DNA of 64,000 bases from Candidatus Zixiibacteriota bacterium (GCA_024231855.1 JAAEQD010000345.1:1-64000), one strand, 5' to 3'. Numbered from the stretch's first letter, positions 25,729 through 34,737 are shown. Numbers and translations: made by a program. Notes: generated by a model not told the origin, from the sequence alone.

Positions 25729-27909
25729 TTACAGTTTTATTGTCATACCTAAGTGGAAGCTTCTCGGAGGCATCGGTTGATACTCCAGAAGCTCATAGTC
25801 TATATCAGTAAAATTATCAATTTTAAAATCCCAAATCGACGATACGTTTCTAATTTTAAACTCGACACCGGCCGATAAATTTACTCTCGTGTACGGCTTA
25901 AGCCACTTGGTATTCGCTTCCAAAAAATAGCATTTGCCCGAATCATACATCGATACGGTTAAATATACTCCGCCATAATTTAGGTTTATCCATAGCGTAT
26001 TGACATATAGAGGCTGATGGATAATGAATTTACCATAATTATCATTGCCCTCTTCCCGGTTCAATGCCCAAGAACGGACTCTTGAGAAATCCGCTTTTAA
26101 AATGCCATTGGGAGATTTATAACCGGCGATGAAAGTCGTACTGAAAAGATCGGAATTCGAAACGTTTACCGGCTTGAATTTCACACCCTGTGAGCGGCGC
26201 CAATATATCAGATCTTTATAACGAATATCACGATACTCGATCGAAAATCGCCAATCGCCAAACCGGGTAAAAGCGGCAAACAGTTCAGATGTAAAAGATC
26301 GTGATTGTTCCGGCTTCAAATCGGGATTGGCCATGACGAAAACATCCTCCCGCCAATGAAGTTCAGCTAAACCGGGCAATCGAAAGGAATTGGCATAGGA
26401 CGAACGTAAGCCGATTGAAACAACCTTCTCATAGATAATTGATGAAGTCAAAGAGGTTGAGGTATAATCCTTGTTATCGGCATTACAGAAAGAACTGGAT
26501 AAACCCGCGGAGAGCGATATTCTATCAACCTTCCGCATCAATCCCAAATTGCCTGATACTTTGTGAATATTACGAATAATCTTGCGAAGTGCCGATGTCG
26601 GTCGGATGAAATCCTGGCCTACAAGCATACTATGTTCATGAGATAATTTTGAATTGACTTTGAGCCATTCCGATTTAATGTATTCAAAGCCCGAGGTCAA
26701 GTTCAATTCACGTTCATGGTATTTAGTATCGAAGGGAATCCAACTTTCGTAATCATTATATAAGGTTTTCCTTTCCAGGTATGATAACATAGTCATGATA
26801 CGACTGGATTTTCCCGGATCACTGGATAATTCTCCTCCCACCGAGATTGCGCTTTTATTCGATATGGCATTCGGCGAGGGTGCGTCAATTCGCCCGGGAA
26901 CACCGTTGACTCCATCATAAATAAAACCCGATAAACTCAGATAGTTTTCATATAGCGAATTAGAGTATGAAAAAAAGTACTTATTTCGGTCAGAAAAAGC
27001 ATTTAGCCTGGTTTTATCGTCACCAGATCTATCAATATAGTTATAATCATTTCTGATGAAGCAATTTTCCCATATTCCATTTAATACTCCATAGCCGGCT
27101 TTCGAGTAATTGATCCCGGTTACATAGTTTTCATCACCAAAACTACCTCTTGATATCGAGACTTCAACTGGACTTAAATTACCGCCCCTTTTTGTGACAA
27201 GATTAACTGTCCCGCCTAATCCGCCATCAGTGACGGCATCTGTGGCTCCCGGTGAATAATATTCGATTTTGGAAATCGCGTTTAAGGGTATTTGCTCCAG
27301 ATCGGCCCTGCCGGTTAAAAGGGAATTTAACTCACGGCCATCGATTAAGATGTTTACGCCCTCGGATCTGATACCATTGGCTGAAATATACGTTTCACCG
27401 GTCGCGGGCGAACTAATCAGATTTAATCCGGGAATACTACCGATTAATTCCTTTACGGATTGATTTGATTTTTTATCGAGTTGATAACTTTTTGCGATTA
27501 GACCGAAATTGCCATTACCGGCAGGCGCGGATGCTTTAACATGAATCGGAGCGGAATTAATTAAATCCTGCCCAAGAAAAATATCGCGCCTTACAGTTAC
27601 ACCCCGGCCAATAGCGATTCTATCATTAGTGCAGACAATAACCGAGCCGAAACCGCAACTCAGGCGATATTCTCCCGGAGGGATGTCGTAAAAATAGTAA
27701 AATCCTTCATGATTTGTAGCAGATTTGTATGAGGTGTTCTTTATAGCTATTATGGCGTCGGCAACCGGTCCATGTTTGTCAATCACCTGTCCATAAAGCT
27801 TAAGTATACTTTGAGAATAAACCGAATTAGCCGCCGCTACAACTATAATCACCGTCAGGATGAGTAATAAAAAACTCCAGGAGGTCCGGAGCCCAAATAA
27901 TGAATTCAC
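25729..27909 (-). CDS. TonB-dependent outer-membrane receptor, probable cobalamin transporter (BtuB-like)
   Basis: About 726 aa. Signal sequence, then a carboxypeptidase-regulatory-like domain (LYGQVIDKHGPVADAIIAIK) and the plug (SVKELIGSIPGLNLISSP, GVNILIDGRELNSLLTG, ISKIEYYSPGATDAVTDGG), then a 22-strand-type barrel ending FHLGMTIKL. B12 as substrate is indicated by the cobalamin riboswitch directly upstream. GTG 27909 is preferred over TTG 27915, because GAGAGG lies 6 nt upstream of it. I see no clear TonB box, and no BtuCDF genes are in the window. Confidence 0.87.
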   Translation of the reverse strand: MNSLFGLRTSWSFLLLILTVIIVVAAANSVYSQSILKLYGQVIDKHGPVADAIIAIKNTSYKSATNHEGFYYFYDIPPGEYRLSCGFGSVIVCTNDRIAIGRGVTVRRDIFLGQDLINSAPIHVKASAPAGNGNFGLIAKSYQLDKKSNQSVKELIGSIPGLNLISSPATGETYISANGIRSEGVNILIDGRELNSLLTGRADLEQIPLNAISKIEYYSPGATDAVTDGGLGGTVNLVTKRGGNLSPVEVSISRGSFGDENYVTGINYSKAGYGVLNGIWENCFIRNDYNYIDRSGDDKTRLNAFSDRNKYFFSYSNSLYENYLSLSGFIYDGVNGVPGRIDAPSPNAISNKSAISVGGELSSDPGKSSRIMTMLSYLERKTLYNDYESWIPFDTKYHERELNLTSGFEYIKSEWLKVNSKLSHEHSMLVGQDFIRPTSALRKIIRNIHKVSGNLGLMRKVDRISLSAGLSSSFCNADNKDYTSTSLTSSIIYEKVVSIGLRSSYANSFRLPGLAELHWREDVFVMANPDLKPEQSRSFTSELFAAFTRFGDWRFSIEYRDIRYKDLIYWRRSQGVKFKPVNVSNSDLFSTTFIAGYKSPNGILKADFSRVRSWALNREEGNDNYGKFIIHQPLYVNTLWINLNYGGVYLTVSMYDSGKCYFLEANTKWLKPYTRVNLSAGVEFKIRNVSSIWDFKIDNFTDIDYELLEYQPMPPRSFHLGMTIKL

Positions 27910-27913
27910 AGCC

Positions 27914-27932
27914 AACCTCTCACTCGCAGGTT
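27914..27932 (-). promoter_or_regulatory. Hairpin hiding the SD of the TonB receptor
   Basis: On the minus strand AACCT (27932-27928) can pair with AGGTT (27918-27914) across a 9-nt loop. The second arm overlaps the GAGAGG SD. It follows the riboswitch aptamer directly, so it may be the translational expression platform. The stem is only 5 bp. Confidence 0.4.
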
Positions 27933-27943
27933 AATTTTTGGCC

Positions 27944-28101
27944 AGCGGCAGGCAGGTTTCCTGACTTACGACAAACGGATCGACCTATGCCTTCCCATCA
28001 TTGGACAGTGGCATAAGTGGGAATTAGTCGTTTACAGTAGCGGGACTGTGACGGATTTCCACCGTCTTCCCTTTTATCCCAAAAGGGCACCAAACCGCTT
28101 A
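27944..28101 (-). ncRNA. Cobalamin riboswitch (AdoCbl-type aptamer)
   Basis: On the minus strand the aptamer core is present in order: GGTGCC near the 5' end, AAAAGGGAA, then GGTGGAAATCCGTCACAG, TCCCGCTACTGTAA, a variable arm with GGGAAGGC, and the B12 box GTCAGGAAACCTGCCTG. This matches the Rfam-type cobalamin element closely. It lies between a good promoter and the TonB-receptor gene, so it controls uptake of B12 by repressing expression when cobalamin is present. Confidence 0.95.
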
Positions 28102-28114
28102 ATTTATTATAGGC

Positions 28115-28144
28115 TTTATACGAGATTTCACATCAGAATGTCAA
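28115..28144 (-). promoter_or_regulatory. Sigma-70-like promoter of the B12 uptake operon
   Basis: TTGACA (28144-28139), an 18-nt spacer and TATAAA (28120-28115). The expected transcript start is about 28107, just before the riboswitch. Confidence 0.7.
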
Positions 28145-28157
28145 GGAAATTCTGATG
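28131..28157. promoter_or_regulatory. Perfect palindrome over the -35 box of the B12 operon
   Basis: CATCAGAAT (28131-28139) and ATTCTGATG (28149-28157) form a 9-bp perfect inverted repeat with a 9-nt centre. The -35 TTGACA lies within it. This layout suits a repressor site that blocks sigma factor binding, adding a second control layer to the riboswitch. Confidence 0.5.
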
Positions 28158-28250
28158 GCCAAATATTTTACCCTTTACTTAAGGGTGGATTTCTCGATTA
28201 TGGATCTTACCGGCCGTTAGAATTCGGTTACCATTTTTACGTACGCCGGA

Positions 28251-28916
28251 CTAATCCTGTTTCCGTCTTTTAGTCTTAGATAATCCTAAAACTTCGTTAC
28301 GATGGATAGCGACTGACGCCTTGGTTCTATTCAAGGCGGCGGCAATCTGACTATCGGTCATATCTTTATAATTTCTTTCGATAAAACTGTTCTCCTCGTC
28401 GGAATAGCCCTTGATCACTCGCTTGGGCCTGTTTAAAATGCGATTACGGTGATGCGTAACCGAGATCAATGATCGATTCAGAGCTTTGGCAATCGATGTA
28501 TCAGTCATTCTTTCGAAATTATCGAGAATAAATTGGTTTTCCTCCTCGGTGAAATTTCGACGATTTACTTTCTTTTTGCCCAGAACGACTAAACGGCGGT
28601 AGATGATAGATTTCAGCGGTTTGCCAAGCTGAATAGCCATTTCCGAATCGGTCATCTTATAATAGTTGCCGAGAATAAAACTATCATCGTTTTCAGTAAA
28701 ATTATACTTGCTTTTACGTCGTCGAGGCCGGTTTTTCAGCGCCATCATACGAGAGCGCCTTTTTATACCTAGTTCTTTGAATACCAATTGAACATACTGA
28801 CGGCTGCAACCGTAGTGTTCACCGATATCGGTTAGGGATAGCTTTTCCTGATGATACATCTGGAACAGTTTTTCTTTTTCGCTAACCATGCGTTGTTTTA
28901 AAGCGCGTTCTGCCAT
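28251..28916 (-). CDS. DNA-binding protein with HTH and three tandem Myb/SANT-like repeats
   Basis: 221 aa, strongly basic. An N-terminal helix-turn-helix (LSLTDIGEHYGCSRQYVQLVF, residues ~27-47) is followed by three repeats with 49-residue period at 73-113, 122-162 and 171-211. Each reads F/Y-T/S-(D/E)-(E/N)-(E/D)-x-x-F-I-x-x-N-(Y/F), then MTD-S/T and a second helix ending RN or RR (for example MTDSQIAAALNRTKASVAIHRN). This resembles Myb/SANT or phage-type trihelix modules. Linkers are lysine/arginine rich. It is likely a sequence-specific or nucleoid protein; target unknown. SD AAGGGG precedes the ATG. GlmS lies 29 nt upstream, so the two may be cotranscribed. Confidence 0.7.
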   Translation of the reverse strand: MAERALKQRMVSEKEKLFQMYHQEKLSLTDIGEHYGCSRQYVQLVFKELGIKRRSRMMALKNRPRRRKSKYNFTENDDSFILGNYYKMTDSEMAIQLGKPLKSIIYRRLVVLGKKKVNRRNFTEEENQFILDNFERMTDTSIAKALNRSLISVTHHRNRILNRPKRVIKGYSDEENSFIERNYKDMTDSQIAAALNRTKASVAIHRNEVLGLSKTKRRKQD

Positions 28917-28945
28917 AATTTGCCCCTTATGGTTTTTAATTAAGG

Positions 28946-30772
28946 TTATTCAACTGTTACACTCTTGGCTAAATTTCTTGGTTGATCTACATCACATCCT
29001 CTCATAACTGATATATGGTACGCTAATAGCTGCAAAGGTATTATCGAAATAAGCGGAAGAACGAAATCCCGGGCTTTGGGGATATAGATGACATCATTAA
29101 CCATCGACGCGATTTCGGTATCGCCTTCCGTGGCGATGGCAATGACATTCCCCCGGCGGGCTTTAATCTCCTGAATATTCGACATAACCTTCTCGTAAAC
29201 AGCATCCTTCGGTGCCAGTACGACAACCGGCATATTTTCATCAATTAAAGCAATCGGACCATGCTTCATTTCCGCGGCCGGATAACCTTCGGCATGAATA
29301 TAAGATAGCTCCTTGAGTTTGAGAGCTCCCTCTAAAGCAACCGGAAAATTCAAACCCCGACCAAGGTAAAGAAAATTATCTTTTTGATAATATTTTTCCG
29401 CAATTTGCTTTATTTCCTCGTTTTTCTCTAACATCACACTTACCTGATCAGGTACCCGTTGAATCGCTTCTATCAGCCTTTCCCCCTGCTCGAGGGACAT
29501 ATGTCTCATCCTGGCCAACAAAATCGTAATCAATGATTGCACCATTATCTGCGAAGTAAACGCTTTGGTAGAAGCCACGCCGATCTCCGGGCCGGCGTGG
29601 ATATAAACACCGCCATCGGTTTCCCGAGCAATCGAAGAACCGACAGCGTTACAAATACCCAAACAAGTCGCGCCTTTGCGTTTGGCCTCGCGCAAAGCGG
29701 CCAGAGTATCGGCGGTTTCGCCGGATTGCGAGATCACGAGTACAAGCGAATCCGGGTCAATAATCGGGTTTCTATAACGAAATTCCGAAGCATATTCGAC
29801 CTCAACCGGTATCCGGGCATGTTCTTCGATCAAATATTCGCCGATTAAGCTGGCATGCCAGGACGTGCCGCAAGCAGTTATTAAAATCCTTTTTATCTGG
29901 CATAGTTCTTTATACTGAAGATTTAAGCCATTAAGTCTGACCGAACCATCCTCGAATTTAAGTCTACCGCGAATGGCATTGCGCAAGGTAGTAGGCTGCT
30001 CCATGATTTCTTTCAGCATAAAATGCGGATATCCGCCCTTCTCGATCATATCAAGGGACCAGTTTATATCCTCGATTTTAGGGCTGATCGTAGTTCTATC
30101 AATGCGCGAAACCGTGAAACCTTCCTGGGTTATTTCGGCAAGTTCACGGTCTTCAAGGTAAACTACCTGGTTGGTATATCTCAGGATCGCCGCGACATCG
30201 GAAGCCACAAAATTCTCGCCCTCGCCGTTTCCAATCACCAGGGGCGATCCCAGCCTGGCCGCTACGATTCTATCGGGCGAATCCAGACAGACTACCGCGA
30301 TGCCATATGTTCCATCAACCTGATTCAAGGCGATTCGTACCGCCTCGAGAAGATCACCGTTATAATGCTCGCTAATCAGGTGGGCCAGGATTTCGGTGTC
30401 CGTATCGGTGATAAATATATGGCCTTTTTTCTGAAGCAATGTTTTAAGGCTTTTATAGTTTTCGATAATTCCGTTATGAACTACCGCTATTCTGCCACTA
30501 TCATCAATATGGGGATGCGCGTTAATATCAGTGGGCTCACCATGGGTTGCCCATCGAGTGTGACCGATACCAAGCCTGGCGGAAATATCTTTGTCTTTTA
30601 TTTGTGCTTCCAAAGCGCTGATTTTTCCGGCGGCTTTTTGAATGATGATATCCGAGTTTTCGATACAGGCTATACCGGCTGAGTCATAACCTCTATATTC
30701 CAGTTTTTTCAATCCTTCAATTAATATAGGGACGGAGTTTTTCTCTCCGATATATCCAACTATGCCACACAT
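28946..30772 (-). CDS. glmS: Glutamine-fructose-6-phosphate aminotransferase (isomerizing)
   Basis: 608 aa, full length. The N-terminal glutamine amidotransferase domain starts with Met-Cys (MCGIVGYIGEKN), where Cys2 is the nucleophile after Met removal; GHTRWATHGEPTDINAHPH is present. Two SIS domains follow (ACGTSWHASLIGEYLIE, SQSGETADTLAALREA; PAAEMKHGPIALIDE), ending PRNLAKSVTVE. It makes glucosamine-6-phosphate for UDP-GlcNAc. GAGAGG precedes the ATG, and the glmM-like gene lies 13 nt upstream. I found no glmS ribozyme; the short gap leaves no room. Confidence 0.95.
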   Translation of the reverse strand: MCGIVGYIGEKNSVPILIEGLKKLEYRGYDSAGIACIENSDIIIQKAAGKISALEAQIKDKDISARLGIGHTRWATHGEPTDINAHPHIDDSGRIAVVHNGIIENYKSLKTLLQKKGHIFITDTDTEILAHLISEHYNGDLLEAVRIALNQVDGTYGIAVVCLDSPDRIVAARLGSPLVIGNGEGENFVASDVAAILRYTNQVVYLEDRELAEITQEGFTVSRIDRTTISPKIEDINWSLDMIEKGGYPHFMLKEIMEQPTTLRNAIRGRLKFEDGSVRLNGLNLQYKELCQIKRILITACGTSWHASLIGEYLIEEHARIPVEVEYASEFRYRNPIIDPDSLVLVISQSGETADTLAALREAKRKGATCLGICNAVGSSIARETDGGVYIHAGPEIGVASTKAFTSQIMVQSLITILLARMRHMSLEQGERLIEAIQRVPDQVSVMLEKNEEIKQIAEKYYQKDNFLYLGRGLNFPVALEGALKLKELSYIHAEGYPAAEMKHGPIALIDENMPVVVLAPKDAVYEKVMSNIQEIKARRGNVIAIATEGDTEIASMVNDVIYIPKARDFVLPLISIIPLQLLAYHISVMRGCDVDQPRNLAKSVTVE

Positions 30773-30785
30773 ATCCTCTCCATTA

Positions 30786-32126
30786 CTAACCTATTAAATC
30801 TTCTACTTCATCGGCCAAGATTTTGGCCTTTCGGGCATTATATGCCTCGGTCATGAGTCGGGCTATTGGCTCGGTGTTAGATAGTCTCAGCTGAAGCCAG
30901 CTGTCATTGAAGCCAATTTTAATCCCATCTCGTTTATCGGCTTTTCCCAGCTTAAAAGCCTTAATTATTTTATTAAAATTCAGCTTTTTTCCTGAAAGCT
31001 TTATTTTTCTCTTGATCATCGTGGTTCGAGGCAGTTCCGCGGTTAATTCGGAAATAGTTTTGCGGCTGGAGGTCAGGTATTGAAGCATTATCGCGGCGGC
31101 AATCATTCCATCACGGCCATAGTGAATTCCCGGATATATCAATCCACCATTACCTTCGCCGCCAACAACCCCGTTAACACGCTTCATTTTTTCGCTTACA
31201 TTGACCTCGCCTACCTTTGTTCGGTAGATCTTAACGCCAGCCTCACCGGCTACGAAATCATTAATCATCGATGAGGACAAATTGACGGCGATTGGGCCTT
31301 GCTTCCGCGTAAGAACGTACCTCATGCCCAGGGCCAGGGTAAATTCCTCGCCCAGCGGTTTACCTTTTTCATTCACCATTGCCATCCGGTCACTATCGGG
31401 ATCGAAAGCAAAGCCGATATCGGCCTTGAATGACTTAACAGCCCGACATAGCTGTTTCAAGTTTTCAGGGACAGGTTCTGGAGGGTGAGGAAATGTACCG
31501 TCGGGAACAGCATTGATCAATTTCAAAGAACAACCAAGTGAATTAAACAAGTCGGCGGCAACTCCGGAAGCGGTTCCGTTTACACAATCCGCAACGACCC
31601 TGAATTTTCGACGCTTAATAATAGCGGGCCTCAAAATATCAAGCGCCAGAATAGCTTTAATATATTTTTGGTCCCAATCATCCTCAATGCTATAAAATCC
31701 GAATTTCATTATATTGGGTTTTCTACTATTTTCACCCCGATTATAAATTTTCAAAAATCTTTTGCCTTGAGTTTCTGTCAGGAAAGAACCGCCCGGTCCA
31801 ATGAGTTTCAGGGCATTATATTCAATCGGATTATGACTCGCCGTAACTGCGACTCCCCCGGCAGCTCCAGATTCTTTGACAGCGAATTCCACGGCTGGCG
31901 TCGTAGCAACCCCAATATCTATAACATCACATCCAGCAGCCATCAGGCCAGTGGCAACCGCCGAAAATATCATTGGGCCGTGCGGTCTGGTATCTCGCCC
32001 AAGAATCGCTTTGCCGCCCTTTAAATATCTTCCAAAAGCTTTGCCATAACTTAAGGCGACTTCCGCAGTTAATGCATCGCCGACGATTCCTCGTATTCCG
32101 GATACTGATACTAATAGCTTATTCAC
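30786..32126 (-). CDS. Phosphoglucosamine mutase-type phosphohexomutase (GlmM-like)
   Basis: 446 aa from GTG 32126, which has GGAG eight nt upstream and gives the family N-terminus VNKLLVSVSGIRGIVG; the longer track start adds unrelated residues. The phosphoserine loop is VAVTASHNPIEYN, the metal loop FAFDPDSDRMA, the sugar loop GGEGNGGLIYPG and the phosphate loop RLSNTEPIARLM. Adjacent glmS supports GlcN-6-P to GlcN-1-P conversion, although the sequence alone does not exclude phosphomannomutase activity. Presumed cotranscribed with glmS. Confidence 0.85.
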   Translation of the reverse strand: MNKLLVSVSGIRGIVGDALTAEVALSYGKAFGRYLKGGKAILGRDTRPHGPMIFSAVATGLMAAGCDVIDIGVATTPAVEFAVKESGAAGGVAVTASHNPIEYNALKLIGPGGSFLTETQGKRFLKIYNRGENSRKPNIMKFGFYSIEDDWDQKYIKAILALDILRPAIIKRRKFRVVADCVNGTASGVAADLFNSLGCSLKLINAVPDGTFPHPPEPVPENLKQLCRAVKSFKADIGFAFDPDSDRMAMVNEKGKPLGEEFTLALGMRYVLTRKQGPIAVNLSSSMINDFVAGEAGVKIYRTKVGEVNVSEKMKRVNGVVGGEGNGGLIYPGIHYGRDGMIAAAIMLQYLTSSRKTISELTAELPRTTMIKRKIKLSGKKLNFNKIIKAFKLGKADKRDGIKIGFNDSWLQLRLSNTEPIARLMTEAYNARKAKILADEVEDLIG

Positions 32127-32205
32127 CAATAAAACTCCAAATATAGCCTGTATAATCCCTCGATTACAAAATAGCATATAATGAATATAGATGTCAACGA
32201 GAAAA

Positions 32206-32982
32206 TTATTTTCTCATTCTTTTGTTCATTCGATAAAGACTGAACATGTAAAAGAGTAAACCACAAGTTAGCAACCACAATAAATCACCTGGAATCGTAT
32301 TTAAGTTCGTACCGCTACATAATGCTCTCGTAATATTAACGATGTGATAAAGAGGCATCATATAAGCGATCTTCTGGGCCCAAACGGGAAGCTGGCTTAC
32401 CGGGAAAAACGTACCGGCAAATAAAAACATCGGCGTCATTATGACGGTGAAGAAATAATCGACATAGCTTATCGACGGTATGTATGTCATATAAGACAAT
32501 GCTATCGCGCCATTAATAAATCCGGCGAAGACACATAAAAATGGAATTAAGAGAGCTAATGGCGATTTAATCAGGCCAAAAGCAGCAATAACAATAAGTA
32601 TCGATACGCCCTGGATTAAAGCCTTAAAAGCGCCATATAAAATTTCACCGGTCGCCACATCCTCAATCGAAACAGGCGTGGAAATCATAGCATCGAATGT
32701 CTTTTGGTAATACAATCGAACATATGAGCCGACCGCGTTTTCAAAAAAAGGCGCGGTCATCATCACCGAGGCAATTAAAGCCGGCGCGATGAATTCAATA
32801 TAAGGCGTTTCCTGTACCCGAACAATTAAAGCGCCCAGGCCATATCCCATCCCCACCAGGTAGAATAAGGGATCAAGGAACGGCGGGATTATTGATGTTT
32901 TCCAGGTTTTAAAGAACACATCATAGTTTCGCGCCAGAACATGAAAAGACCGATATGAAATTCCACTGATCAGCTCTGTCAT
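32206..32982 (-). CDS. ABC-2 type transporter permease
   Basis: 258 aa from ATG 32982, with AGGGGA upstream; the track start at 33036 adds a basic leader of doubtful value. About six membrane segments, with the ABC2/NodJ-type order: WKTSIIPPFLDPLFYLVGMG, TAPFFENAVGSYVRLYYQKTFDAMISTPVS, EDVATGEILYGAFKALIQG, and FLFAGTFFPVSQLP. It should export a lipid, glycan or drug. No ATPase gene is adjacent in the window, so its partner is encoded elsewhere. Confidence 0.82.
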   Translation of the reverse strand: MTELISGISYRSFHVLARNYDVFFKTWKTSIIPPFLDPLFYLVGMGYGLGALIVRVQETPYIEFIAPALIASVMMTAPFFENAVGSYVRLYYQKTFDAMISTPVSIEDVATGEILYGAFKALIQGVSILIVIAAFGLIKSPLALLIPFLCVFAGFINGAIALSYMTYIPSISYVDYFFTVIMTPMFLFAGTFFPVSQLPVWAQKIAYMMPLYHIVNITRALCSGTNLNTIPGDLLWLLTCGLLFYMFSLYRMNKRMRK

Positions 32983-33076
32983 AAGATTTCCCCTTTTCGT
33001 AGGCCGGATAATAACAACCTCTCGTTCTATTGTCAATAGAAAGTATCCGAGATGAGGAAGTAAAGCGTGACATTTC

Positions 33077-33104
33077 TTGACTGTCGCGGAATATGGTATA
33101 TCTT
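33077..33104 (+). promoter_or_regulatory. Promoter of the MATE gene
   Basis: TTGACT (33077-33082), 16-nt spacer, TATCTT (33099-33104), then TAGTGA and ATG at 33111. There is no SD, which fits a leaderless transcript starting at the ATG. Confidence 0.5.
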
Positions 33105-33110
33105 TAGTGA

Positions 33111-34460
33111 ATGGAATTCTCCCTGGAACCCTCCAACCGTCAGCTGAGAAGAGCTATTTATTCACTGGCGCTGCCAATTGTCTGGTCTAATCTTTTACAG
33201 CGCGGCGTTGGAATTATTGATGCCATGATGGTCGGTCATCTGGGCGCTGAAGAGCTTGCCGGTGTCGGTATGGCCCAACTGGTTATATTTCTGGCTATGG
33301 CGATGATGATGGGCATTGGCATTGGGACAATGATATTGGTAGCTCGCGCCACCGGCGCCAGGAAACCCGATGAAGTCATTCAAGCTGCCGGAACCGGGAT
33401 AACTATAGGTCTGATTGCCTCGATCTTCCTGGGAGCTATTGGTTATCTAATAAGCTATCGGGCCGTTATCTTTATCGGAGCTTCACATGAGGTTGCCCTT
33501 ATGGCGGAAGAATATCTTCATATCATCTTCATATTTTTATTCGCGAGAGGTCTGATTTTTGTAATCAGCTCGATATTTCAGGGTTCCGGCGACAGTAAAA
33601 CGCCTCTATATGTTATTATATGGGTTAACATTATTCACATCGCTCTGGCCTATCCTCTTATCTACGGTTTTTTGTATGAACCTCTGAGTATTCGCATTAT
33701 TCCGCTTGGAGTCAAAGGAGCTGCCTGGGCTAATGGTTTGACCGAATTTGGCGGCGTAATTATTCTTTATCTCCTGGCTGTCAAAAAGGGCTTAGTCAAG
33801 CTATCGGTTTCTAAAGTCGATTTATCGTACTTTAAAAAGTTAAGCCGTCTCGGTATTCCCGTTTATCTAGAACGTGTTCTAATTACCACTTCCCAGATGG
33901 TTTATGCCAAAATGGTGGTCAGTTTTTCTGTAGCCGCCTACGCGGCTCATCAGATCGGTTTTAATATCGAAGCCCTGGCATTTTTACCGGGATTAGGCTT
34001 CGCCCAGGCCGCTACTGCCATGGTTGGTCAAAATTTGGGGGCGAAAAAGCCTGATCGTGCCAGGCGCGTCGGCTATCAATCCAATTATATTGCTTTGGGG
34101 GTAATGATATTATTTGGTGTCTCTTATCTTATCATTCCGCGTTTTTGGGTAGGCCTGTTCACCACCGAGGCCGAGGTTATCGCCTACGGTATTATATTCT
34201 GCTATATAGCCGCATTTATCCAAGCCCCCCTGGCGTCGGCCATGGTTTTTGCCGGAGCGCTTCGAGGGGCGGGTCAAACCCGTTTCGTTATGTTCACCAC
34301 GATTATCGGAGCCTGGGGAGTGCGTTTGCCATTCGCTTATATATTTGGGATTTTAGCTGGCGGAGGCATTATTTGGGTATGGATAGCCATGCTGGTTGAT
34401 TGGATCGCACGCAGCGCGATACTTTTCGGACGGTATAAATGGGGTAAACAATTCGAATAG
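33111..34460 (+). CDS. MATE family efflux transporter
   Basis: 449 aa with 12 predicted membrane segments in two homologous halves. Hallmarks are LALPIVWSNLLQRGVGIIDAMMVGHLGAEELAGVGMAQ in the first half, FQGSGDSKTPLYV in the loop, and FAQAATAMVGQNLGAKKPD with FAGALRGAGQTR in the second. The family exports cationic drugs or metabolites in exchange for Na+ or H+. Substrate unknown. It diverges from the ABC-2 permease, and its promoter lies in the short shared gap. Confidence 0.9.
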   Translation: MEFSLEPSNRQLRRAIYSLALPIVWSNLLQRGVGIIDAMMVGHLGAEELAGVGMAQLVIFLAMAMMMGIGIGTMILVARATGARKPDEVIQAAGTGITIGLIASIFLGAIGYLISYRAVIFIGASHEVALMAEEYLHIIFIFLFARGLIFVISSIFQGSGDSKTPLYVIIWVNIIHIALAYPLIYGFLYEPLSIRIIPLGVKGAAWANGLTEFGGVIILYLLAVKKGLVKLSVSKVDLSYFKKLSRLGIPVYLERVLITTSQMVYAKMVVSFSVAAYAAHQIGFNIEALAFLPGLGFAQAATAMVGQNLGAKKPDRARRVGYQSNYIALGVMILFGVSYLIIPRFWVGLFTTEAEVIAYGIIFCYIAAFIQAPLASAMVFAGALRGAGQTRFVMFTTIIGAWGVRLPFAYIFGILAGGGIIWVWIAMLVDWIARSAILFGRYKWGKQFE

Positions 34461-34627
34461 AAGCACACTCTATAAAGTACCTGGAATTATCTACAAGGTA
34501 AAGTATTCCTGGTTATTCCATCGGATTTCTTCACGAATGAACGCCGTTATTGAAGCATTACCGGCCCATACCCAAATCAATGTTTCATAGTGAAATATAC
34601 AAAGGATAATGGATGAATTGATTCGAT

Positions 34628-34653
34628 CGTTCAAAACGTTCACAAAACGTTCA
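34628..34653. repeat. Three CGTTCA direct repeats upstream of the receiver gene
   Basis: CGTTCA at 34628, 34637 and 34648, about one helical turn apart. The 276-nt gap between the MATE and receiver genes holds nothing else I can support. They may be binding sites for a regulator of the downstream gene. Confidence 0.35.
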
Positions 34654-34737
34654 TTACGCTCGTCCATTATATCGAAAATCAAAATTTAACTAAATCTAAT
34701 TATTATCTTGCCGAAATCATAAGCAGAGGAAAAGATT

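Noticed and set aside
28917-28945. glmS ribozyme
   Set aside because: The gap downstream of glmS is only 29 nt, and the upstream gap to glmM only 13 nt; neither can hold the ribozyme.
34491-34682. 63-codon ORF upstream of the receiver gene
   Set aside because: It lies on the opposite strand over the CGTTCA repeats and shows no domain or SD.
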